DNA from: Asparagopsis taxiformis
Lineage: Eukaryota > Rhodophyta > Florideophyceae > Bonnemaisoniales > Bonnemaisoniaceae
Assembly: GCA_030407315.1 (NCBI GenBank)
Contig: JALQPE010001627.1
Location: forward strand, 1-19,648
Direction: 5' to 3'
DNA length: 19,648 nt
Numbering within the stretch: position 1 is the first letter of the stretch; each line of letters starts with the position of its first letter. Position numbers and translations under genes: made by a program. This document shows, one piece after another, positions 1-9,283 of the stretch. The notes under the pieces were generated by a model. The model was not told the DNA's origin and did no database searches. It worked only from the letters and a program-made list of their open reading frames with translations.

Positions 1-16
1 AGCAACAATATATAGT

Positions 17-3000
17 TCATTCGATTGAATTAGCGCTATTTTCTCTTGAGTTGGAATTGGAGTTACTTGCGACCTCATGGGAGCTCTTCAACTTGATGTT
101 TTCATCAATAATTTCCTCATAGTCAATGGCAGGAATAGAAGCCGGCTGGCTTTTCTGTTTGAGGGTTTTCCTTAGAGTTCGACTTCTTACATCTTCTTCA
201 AGCATTTGCACCCTTTCTCTTGCATGATTCAGATACTTGTCGCTTTCAAGTGAAACCATCGATACTAACTCACTGATGAGTTTAGAAGATTCGATTGAAG
301 TCTTGAGGAAGCTTTTTTCACACTCTTTTGAGATATCTTCATCTATGCACTTGTCGAGCTTGTGATTTGGGGCTTATTTGATTCACTGATCTTCAAGGCT
401 GCTGGCTTAGCAGCCTCTTGTGGTTCTGAAACCTGTCGAAGTTCATTATTGCTGCCATGGCAATTAATGGAAGACTGTGAGATTTGACTCTTATGAATGT
501 TCTAACTCTCAGACTCCTTCACTGTCTCGTCAAACTCAACTTTTATTTGAACTTTAGCTTTATCAGTCTTCTTGGTTCCTTTTCCTTTGATATCTTTCTT
601 TTTAGGTGCCTTCTTCTTAGGTTCTGTGTTCATACTCATGCCGAATTCGATAAATTCCGTTTCCTCGACCTCGGCTTTCAAGGCTTCGGTCTTGACCTCA
701 GCAACTTCTGGTTCTCGTGAGCTTTACGATTGTATTTCACTTTTTATTTCTGTTTGTTCTGGAGAAATCTTTTCACTGTTTTCCACTTTTTGGACTGCAG
801 ATTCTACGATTTCTTGTTCAGGAGTAGGAGATTGTTCAGGTGTTTTATTTTCTTCCTTTTCTGCTTTAGGTTCTTAAACGATTTCCTCATTGGCAATTGG
901 TTATTAGATTTGAGGAGGCTCCTGAACAATTTCTTATTCTGTATGTTCGAATGAAGCACCGATATTCAACTTAAGTTTCTATTTCTTCTGTGTTGGAGCG
1001 GTTTTCTTCTTCGGTTTGGCCTTGCTCTTGATCTTCGGCTTTGTGTTGGCGTTAAGATTGATATTCATTTCGAAGTCATCAAACTTTGGCTCTTATTCCT
1101 TAGCTTGAGCTTATTCGACTGGTTTCTATTCAGAAGGTTGTTCTGGTGTTTCTACAGTTGTAATCTATGCCTGATTGTTTGAAAGAGTTTGTTCAACGTC
1201 CACAGGCTCTTGAGCACTTGAATGATCAGCATTCAAATCTTGTTCACTCGGTTCTTTAACTTAGTTTTGATCGATGATTTGTTCTTTTTCAATATTCTCT
1301 TCAGCTGTTACACTATGGGATACTTCAGATATGGTTTCCTCCTTAACTGGTGACTCCACTTCGAGATCCACTTCCATCTTCAATTGCTCTTTCTTGGCCT
1401 CCTTCTTAACTCCCTTCTTCCCAGCTTTCTTGACTGGCTTTCCTGCTTTCTTTGCTGATGGCTTCACCATATTGAAGGTATCAGGTATTGTAATTTCGAC
1501 ATTCTCAAAGTCGTCTTGAACAGACTCTACAGGTACAATCGGAACTTGCTCTTAAACTGGCTTAGATTCAGTTTCATTGTTAAGCTCAGGCTGACTAACC
1601 TCTTCTGTTGTTTGTTCAGTTATTCTCTCCTAAGTTGATTCTTCTGCTCTTTAACCTTCTTCATTTCTGGGTTCTTCGATGGTCTCGAGTGGCTGTTCAA
1701 AGTTTTCCTCCTTAATGTTTAAAGAATCGAAAAGTTCATTGTTTTGAGAATCCTCTCCCTGTTCTTTCTATAAGCACTATCTCTACTCCTCCTTTGAGTC
1801 TTCTTTATGAATGAACTGTGGGCTTTACTCAACCTCTTTCTCGATAGTTTCGACATCGAGGTCTATCTTCATGGAAACTCCAGCCTTCTTCTTTGTTTCC
1901 TTTCCTTTTGCTGCCTTCTTATTTACCTTCTTTGGTGGCTTTTTAACTGATGTAGTCATAGTGAAGGTCACCTCCTACTCTTTTGACTCTTAAACTACGG
2001 GCTCACTGGATTCAGTTGTCTAAACAACAGCTTCTACATTACTATTATTCTCTGCTCCTCTACTTTATGGATCACTAGCCGCTTTGTTTTAGCTGTCCTC
2101 TTTCACACTGCTCTCTTCCTTTGCTTTTTATTCTGGTACTTCATCTTTAACTTAAATTTACGGTTCATCCACCTTTTCTAATTGAGGAGCCACTTACTAT
2201 TGCTGAACACTTTCCTGAATTTTCTCTTCCTCAATCTCTTCTTCCATGGCATCAAATGTTGGGATGTCTATTTTTTCTTTCTTAATCTGCTTTGGCTGTT
2301 TCTTCGCCTTTGAAGCTGGTTTCTTCTTGGGTTTCGCCTTCTCCTTAACCTCTGTGATTGACATTTCGAAGTCTTCGAACTATTTGACTTCTTCTTCCTA
2401 TTTTGCTGGTATCTATTCTGGCTGATTCCTTTATTCTGATATGGGTGTTTCTTGCTCTTCTACTTTTGGAACTTCCTCCTGCCTTTATTCTTCTTGATGG
2501 GGAACTGTCTCTATTTCTTCTTCCCTGACAGTCTATTTCTCTTCAGGTTCCTCCTCCCTAATGATGGGTTCTTCAACATGGGTGTTCCTTTCCTCTTCTT
2601 CTTTCTTGGTCTCTGGTTCCTCTATGGTTTCTATTTCCATGCCCATGCTCAGGGAAGCAACCTTCTGCTTTTTAGTGTTCTTCTTTCCTTTAGTTGCTTG
2701 GGAACTCTTGGCCTTGGCCTTCTTGGGTGTTGGCTTGAATGATATCAGTTCTGTTTATTGGTTCTCATACTCCACTGGTTCTTCGACTGCTTCTTCAGTT
2801 TTATCCTATCTCTCTTGAGGCTCTTCTTGAGTGATCTCTCCATGCTGTTCCTTTTATGTTTCTTCCTGAATAATTTATCTAGATTCCACGTTCTCATTAT
2901 CCATTGCTTCCTCAACCTTCTCCTCCTGAACAGGTGTCTCTTCAAACCTTGAAACTTACTCTTGTGGCACTCCCTCATCCTTATTCTGATTCTCGATTTC

Positions 3001-4539
3001 TGTGACTGGTTCAGTGACTGCAGGTTACTCAACTCTCACATCAGGCTCAGGAACTTAGTTCTGCTCATGCACAGTCTCAACTTCCTCCTCTTCAACAACA
3101 ATGGATCCTGATTGGAAACTAGGAACCACAGATTTCTCTTTCTTCTTTGCCTTACCTCGTTTATTCGATTTCTTAGCTGGTTTCTTCTTTACTTCCTTTA
3201 TTTCAGTCAATTAGAGCTCAATACCTATGTCTTCTTCTTCTTGAACTGGGGTCTCTTCAACAAAAGGAGCTGTTTATGTTTATTGTATCACTTCAGTGGG
3301 CTCCTGAGCTACTGATATGTTTTCAACCACTTCTTCTTTTAGAGGTGGCTCTTCAATAGCTTTCCAATGTTTGGGTTCATCATGAACAGTATGCTATTAC
3401 GTCTACTCCTGAACTGGAGGCTGCTCTTCAGCTTTGATCTCTGCTTTTTCCTCTTCTTCCTCAATGTCTACTTCGAGATTAAGAGTCTGTTACTTCTTTG
3501 CTTTGTTTTTCTTTCCTCCTTTTTTGTTCTTCTTTCCTTTCTTTGTTGATTTCTTGTTTTCTGAAATCTCTAGTTCTACAGTCTCTTCCTTCTCAAAGTC
3601 AGGTTACTTATCAGTGGTCAACTAAGCAACCTAAGTTTGATCCTATTGCTCTTCCCCCTTCTTCTCAGATTTGTCGTTATTTTCCTGTATTTTTTCTTAA
3701 CTGCTTCCTCGGTTGGATAGCGAACCGATGTGGGATGATGGATCTGAGCTTTTCACAGATATTAGTCCTCCGTTATCTTCTGACCCTTCCTTTTCTGTTC
3801 TGGACCCACTTTGTATCTATTGAATTGAATCTTTATTGGACTGATTGCTTGAGTGTTTGCTGGGTTCTGAGTCTTCGAGATTCTGTAGGGAACTCTCAGC
3901 TACTTCTTCGACCATCCTCTCAGCCACATTAACTATAATGTCACTTTGCTCTATTTCACTTTGTTCTCCTAACTGCTTGATGGCCGTGTCTTTGATCTCT
4001 TCGATCAGGTGTTCTGTGATGTTGATATGTTCTCCTTCTCCTTATCCTTCTTTACTACCAGCTGACCTTGCCTTCTCTGGTGATTCTTTATGATATTCGT
4101 TTTCTGGTTCCCTATGCTCTTTTGGTTTCTCTTCTTCCCTTCTCACCGTTTCCTCTTCCTCCCTTGATTCTCTTTCGACCATGATGTCTTATTCATCCTT
4201 TGGCTCTGTCCACTTGGGTTCCTCCTGGATGCCCATCTCTTCCAGTATTTCTTTATTGTGTTCCTGCAGCTGTTTGAGTTATTCTTCATTAGAGTCTGCC
4301 TTCTTGTACCCCAGTTCCATGGTATCCATCTACTCAGTAGGCTGGGCTGATGGTGCCAAATCTTCCTCCTATTCCTCGAGGTTGGCTTTGAATCCGAATG
4401 ACAGCTATTCTTTCTTTTTCTTCTTGGCTCCTCCTGCTTTTGAGGGTTTGCCCTTCTTGCCTGCCTTGCCTTTCTTCAGGGGAGCCTTTGACTGACTCTC
4501 CCCTAAATCAATAACGTTGCTGTCCTAACACTCTTCCAT
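17..4539 (-). CDS. Giant Lys/Glu-rich modular protein (about 1,499 aa)
   Basis: I do not recognise this gene. From ATG at 4539 the frame stays open, with TAA/TAG read as Glu, until it joins a downstream frame ending in TGA at 17-19. A 23-nt GTA...AG intron (243-265) makes the join and gives exactly 1,500 codons. The protein is a polyampholyte. Long Glu-rich, Pro/Val-containing linkers alternate with about nine Lys/Ala/Pro/Gly blocks. Each block is flanked by short segments of alternating hydrophobic and acidic residues, for example LKMEVDLEVE, LNLEVDIEEEEE and VSMKIDLDVETIE. I see no signal peptide or membrane segment. The C-terminal 100 residues lose the module pattern and look helical (ARERVQMLEEDV). 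The reassigned codons sit inside acidic runs, as expected for Glu. A structural, cytoskeletal or scaffold role is inference from composition only. The gene is convincing; its function is unknown. Confidence 0.8.
243..265 (-). other. Candidate 23-nt intron
   Basis: GTATCG...TTGAAAG on the minus strand. Removing it joins the long upstream frame to the 3' frame ending at TGA 17-19. Other GT...AG pairs nearby (14, 20 or 26 nt) would also restore frame. This one is preferred for its GTA donor and its length. Confidence 0.5.
510..4490 (-). repeat. About nine degenerate protein-level modules
   Basis: Within the large Lys/Glu-rich protein, similar units recur at about 4360-4490, 3455-3595, 3120-3220, 2620-2745, 2255-2380, 1845-1980, 1350-1500, 955-1085 and 515-665. 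Each has an acidic linker, then a short hydrophobic/acidic stretch (such as FEDFEMSI, FDDFEMNI, ENVEITIP), then a 20-35 residue Lys block, then a second hydrophobic/acidic stretch. Spacing is roughly 360-490 nt, except for a double-length gap between the first and second unit. The DNA sequence itself is diverged, so these are old repeats. Confidence 0.65.
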
Positions 4540-4769
4540 GACGGCTGGTTTATAATTTTCAATTATAACTCAAAATACATTCAGTAACACGTGTGGAGAG
4601 GTAGTTGACAACCATCATCCTTAATATCAACTTCTGAATTCCTTAAGGATAGAGATGAATATTATTGATTGAGGATGGTGCCCTATGGAATATATTTGAA
4701 TTGGACCCTATCTCTTGTCCCTTGTGAATATGATTGATATGTGTTTTAGATGGCAATAATCACCATTGT
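4540..4769. promoter_or_regulatory. AT-rich spacer between two minus-strand genes
   Basis: This 230-nt stretch must hold the 3' end of the small RG-rich gene and the promoter of the large Lys/Glu-rich gene. It contains an 8-bp palindrome ACACGTGT at 4587-4594. I see no other recognisable element. Confidence 0.35.
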
Positions 4770-5123
4770 TCAGTCCCACCTGAGGCTGGTGTGATCCTTG
4801 GCAATTCCCTCGTTGCCTGGGAAGGCTCCGCACTTTCCGGCTTCGCAGCACCTGTTCCATGGTTCGTCCATGATGCTGTACACATTGTACTTGTAGTCCT
4901 TCCTGTCCTCTGGGCGTACGTTGTACCCAGCAAATCTCTGGTCGTTGTAATCCCTCTCAACCTGGGAATCACGGTAGACATTCTATCCACGCACATGGGA
5001 ACCACGCACGTTAGAACCTCGGTGACCCCTCTGCTCACCATAGGAGTTGTTGTTGTCATAAATCTCAGAACTGTAGTTACCGTAGTTATAGGGCTGAGGA
5101 CCAGTGCTCCTGTAGTTCGACAT
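4770..5123 (-). CDS. Small Tyr/Asn/RG-rich protein (117 aa)
   Basis: I do not recognise this gene. A single uninterrupted frame runs from ATG at 5121-5123 to TGA at 4770-4772. It contains one in-frame TAG, read as Glu. The N-terminal half is rich in Tyr, Asn, Ser and Gly and carries three RG-type motifs close together (GHRGSNVRGSHVRG), which resembles low-complexity RNA-binding tails. The C-terminal half is more ordered and holds a Cys cluster (WNRCCEAGKCGAF) and ends in LRWD. Codon choice is strongly biased to AAC, TAC, AAG and CAG, unlike the large neighbour, which suggests high expression (inference). No signal peptide or membrane segment is visible. Function unknown. Confidence 0.72.
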
Positions 5124-5155
5124 TATCAAATCTCGATAAATTATATATTATTTAT

Positions 5156-5707
5156 TCATAGAAGAGAGAGGGATAGGGAGAGAATACAAATAGGGCAGGC
5201 AGGGCACCAATCACCATCCCATTAAATAGCAAAATAGAGGAAAGTCCAAATTGGAAAACGTTAACGATAATAAAAATGATTCGGTAAAATAGACTGTTTG
5301 ATCCCCTCATTAATTATGATGTGTTTTTAGCACAGAGGAACAGTACCCTCTTAGCTCTTGTTTTAGCATATAAACCATTGGAAAACTCGGCCTTCCCCAT
5401 ATTTCTTTATTTCCCTGATATTCTATTTATACCTGTAATTTAGTTAAGTATTTTCTTTGACTGTCTTGAATGTGCCTTAGTGATGCCCTTTCTGGGTGGA
5501 TATTGCTTCTATCGATCCCCTATCCTTGAGTGTTTTTTGATAATATTTTTTTGGTTTCAGTACTGTTGTTCCATCTTTCTCTGCTATTATCGCTCTGCCT
5601 TGCTTTCCCTCTTATTGGTGTTTTGCCTTCCTTTTCCCCTGATTGCCCCTAATTTTAAATGGCCAGTAAATATCTTCTTTGCTTACCTGATAGTTTAAAT
5701 GAGCTAT
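5156..5707 (-). other. Unresolved TGA-free frame in the largest gene gap
   Basis: With TAA/TAG as Glu, this minus-strand frame is open for 183 codons. It lies in the only gap over 600 nt in a window where other gaps are mostly 30-370 nt. Its first two thirds translate to a Lys/Glu/Tyr-rich sequence (pieces such as LKPKKYYQKTLKD and YKENIREIKKYGEG) that looks protein-like. The last third is AT-rich and hydrophobic and looks non-coding. There is no in-frame ATG and no clean 20-23 nt intron that supplies one. It may be a small gene with an unseen first exon, a decayed gene or chance. The gap must also contain the promoters of the two flanking divergent genes. Confidence 0.25.
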
Positions 5708-5744
5708 TCAGTGCCTGTGCTTATAATCTGACGAGATAACTATA

Positions 5745-8700
5745 ATGCAGTTGAGCAGCTGCGATGCTCCGGTGTTCGTGCCTCCCTCTTCGATCTAGAT
5801 GGAGGAGATGGTGTGCAAGTTCTTCAACGTGACTGCTGAGGGCGAGCACTGTGTGGAGAGGCTCTGGTTCCACTACAATTAGGCTTTCAATTACTATGCT
5901 GACTACATTGCGGATAAGGGGATGAGTGCTCAGCTATCCAAAAATAGGGAACCATTCTACAAAGTGCTCCAGGAGTACCTGCCTGAGCACTGGAGATGTG
6001 GGTATGATACCCTCATCACCAACAGCGATAAAATTAATGAGGGCACGGTGGTCGCAGGCACCATCATCATGGACAGGAAAACCAGAAAACTACTCATGGT
6101 CAAAGCAGGGTGCCCAGAAGACTGGAGCAAGAGCAAGTACGGGTTCTGCAAGGGCAAACTAGGCGAAGATTAGACACTCCAGGACTGTGCCATCAGGGAA
6201 ATCAGGGAAGAACTACAAATAGAGGATCCACACAGGGTCAACATGCAATTCTCACCCTACAAGTACTTCCACGCCAAAACTGAATTCAAGGAAGGAGTGT
6301 TCTTCCTAGCTATGGTCGATAAGGAAATGATCGAATAGCAACTCAACAACAGGCAGTCCAACCCAGAAATAGAAGATATCAACTGGATAGACATCTCCAA
6401 GGGACTCAAGGAAGCAGAAATCAGCCAGGCCATCAGCATCAATGCCATCTCCAAAGATATCATACAGCAAATCTATGAGAGCAACATCGAGTTCGAAAAA
6501 CTTAGGTACTGTGGCCTACATTCCTTCATCAAAGCCTCAGACAAGAAAAAGGAAAATAAGGGACTCATATCACCCAAAGAGAAGGCCATCTGCAAGGAAC
6601 TCATGAGCGAAATCGGATTGAGGAGAGGGTAATCGGACAGCAGCGAAGATAAGAAGGGAGAAGTAAATCTGTACTCACATCAAAAATAGATCATCCAGGA
6701 AGTTACCTATGCCTTAAATGAAGGGAAGGGGGAGGTTGAACCCTTGCTTCTCCTCTACACTTCACTCAACAATGGAGGGAACAAGATCCTGATGGGGGCA
6801 CTCCCCACTGTTTTCAGCAAGGATCCCAAATTCAAGAAGTCTAAACTGGTCTATTGCTCCATCTTCAAAGCTGACAAATCCAAGATCAACTATTACGCAT
6901 TGAGCAATGGCATCAAACCTGAGTTCATCTATGTCGAAAGAGGAGATGATGTCAAACTGAGCATCAAGGATGATACCCAGATGATTATTAGTGACCCTTA
7001 CAGTCTAAATGAATTCTTGCAAAGACACAGACTCGAAAGCGAGGAGGAGTCCTCGATCAACTGGACTGATTCCATCCTCTACATCGATATTTCGGTCTAG
7101 ATGTACGATACCGACATGAACAAGATAATCCAGATCCTGAGTAACTTCCCTCCAAAGATTATCATACTGGAATTCAGCTATCGAATTTCAGAATTGAGTG
7201 AGAACATGCTGTCAAGGCTGCTTAAGCAGGTGTACCCTAATTTGAAATTGAAATCCATCACTGCTGAACGATCCAACCATTCAGGATCTGAGTGCTACAC
7301 TTTGAATGGTGATACTTGGTTCCCTCATCTAGGAATCACAAAGAGACAGGAAATTGATCATCTCATCTAATGTCTGAAGAGTACTCCTCGGATTGAGAAT
7401 GCCTATTCGGAAAGCTGTTTCATCAGATTCCTCGAGAAGGTCATTGATACCCTTCCGAAAGGTAACAAGGCATCCTCATTCGAACAGGAGCTCAGAAATA
7501 AAGCCGATAAGATAAAAAAGAAGCTATCTCATGAACCATTCAACAAAACCACCTTAATCACTGATTTCTTCCAGACTCTCAGGCAGAACTAAAGCAAAAT
7601 ACCTGCTATCAGTGATACTCGATGCTTGGGTGTGAAGAATGACTTCAACGAGATCTTTAAGGAGAAGAACAGCATGAACTTCTTCACCAATGACTGCAAT
7701 CGATTCATTGACAAGTGCATCATCAGTACCAAGGAACCTGAGAAGTTTATGCCGATGCTGTGCTAGTAATGGGTGAAGGGCATCGACTTGGATGCCATCG
7801 AAAGAGAATATCCAAAGTTGACCTCGATTACTTCTTCAAAAATGATAAAAAGAACAAAGAACTAGAAAGACTAAAGAGGAAATTCTACGAGAGGATGGTT
7901 AATAACTACTTAACTAAAGAGGAGAAGGAGAGAGTCCTTTGCTCAGAAGAATACTATCGAAAGTTTTTCAAGAACGATAAGAGATGCACCAGGGAGAGCA
8001 ACAAGAGTGACTGGCACCTGCACATGTATGATGCACTCAACCCCAACAGCAAGATAGCTGGCGATAAATTAGAGAGGAAACTCCTCTTCACAGGCATTGT
8101 CTTCTACCCCAAAAGAATGTCCAGGGACAAGAAGGAGGCTGTGGAAAGATTCGTGTATGATGACTTCCCATCCCTCATCATCACCGACGATCTTATGAAG
8201 GCACTCACAATGAGTTCATACCGAACTATCATTGTCAAGGACTCCTATTTCTGTGAGATGAGTGACACCAAGAGCAAGGAAGTAGAACTGCAGAAGGAAC
8301 TCATCCCAAGGATATTCGGTCGGAAACCCTGTATTGAAAGCTCCACCCATAACCTGCCTCTGGAGACGTACTTAGGAGAAAAGACAGCAAGAGTGTGCTC
8401 ATCTTACATTTGCAAGGAGAAGTGTTTCTTCAATACTCCGAGTTTCCTGCTCAACACAGCTGCTCATCACTATGATTTCCCCGAGCTCAGCTTGAGGACT
8501 ATGCACTCTGAAATCGGTCTACCCAACAGCACCATCAAAGACCAAATTTATGTTGCTCTGATGAACTCTCAGCGAAAGAGTCAAGTTATCGAGGCTGTCA
8601 CACCCGTATTCTATTAGAGAAAAGGGGGCAAAGTTCACATAATTGAGGAACTGGATGCCCAAGTGAGTCTATCTTTGGAAGATGTGCCTCGAATTCTCAA

Positions 8701-9217
8701 CAGATTTGGTTTGGAAGTAGTCGACAAGGAATTCTACTACAATGAGAGCGAACAGTTTATTTCGAAGACGATCACATCATCAATCTCAAGGAAGGCTCAG
8801 ACTTATCTGAAGCATGGAAGGGTGCTAACAGATCCTGACTTCTCTATCCTTAAAATGGCTGAGTGTCTCGTCAGATCAAACAGATAACTATTAGTGCCCA
8901 TCGAAGTTAAGGGTGGAGAGTGGACAGACTCAAAGTAGTTTAGTGCAAGCAGCAAATACTTCCAATCATTCAATGAGTTATACAGAGCTTATCGAGGATA
9001 GAAATGCACAGATGTTTTCTCTTTCATGGCTCCCTTCTTCAATGGTGGTATCGTTCTGCATCTGATCAAACCAGATTCCAGTATCATCCATGAAAAATGC
9101 ATCAAGACTCCGGTTCAACAATGCAGAATCATGAGTGACAGAGCCTGCAACACCCGTAACAACCGAAAAATGCCCAAATCTAAGTCTATTGAGAGGGAGA
9201 AGCCTAGGAGAAGATGA
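5745..9217 (+). CDS. DCP2: DCP2-type mRNA decapping enzyme with long C-terminal extension (about 1,150 aa)
   Basis: Hydrolyses the 5' cap of mRNA in the cytoplasm (family knowledge). ATG 5745 opens a frame with a DCP2-like N-terminal helical region (residues about 10-60, containing FNYYADY). A Nudix domain follows. Its box is at residues 137-159: G137, a TAG codon at 143, R151-E152 and E155-E156, so the TAG sits exactly on the conserved first Glu of GX5EX7REUXEE. The usual last Gly of the box is Gln. Beyond residue 230 the protein continues for about 900 residues that I cannot name. It includes LYSHQKEII and LNNGGNKILMGALP, faintly like helicase Q and P-loop segments, a Cys cluster (CSSYICKEKC), and near the end DPDF...VPIEVKG, similar to a PD-(D/E)XK nuclease core. 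The stop is TGA 9215-9217. The frame change near 7730 is fixed by a 20-nt intron. Confidence 0.82.
7726..7745 (+). other. Candidate 20-nt intron
   Basis: GTACCA...GAGAAG. Removing it joins the upstream frame to the downstream frame that runs to TGA 9215. Other explanations are longer GT...AG pairs at 7755-7795 or a missing base near 7812. This pair is preferred because its donor and length match the other introns. Confidence 0.5.
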
Positions 9218-9283
9218 TAATTCTCACACATTTATGAGATCACCGAATATCTTTATGGCATCAACTTTATTTATAATAGAGGC

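Noticed and set aside
484..4495. Many Phe/Leu/Ser-rich plus-strand frames
   Set aside because: They are the antisense shadow of the Lys/Glu-rich minus-strand gene; Glu and Lys codons read as Phe, Leu and Ser on the other strand.
5480..5731. Plus-strand hydrophobic frame (83 aa) just upstream of the decapping-enzyme start
   Set aside because: It looks like a pyrimidine-rich antisense of the purine-rich opposite strand, with no domain, no organised membrane pattern, and it ends 14 nt before a real start codon.
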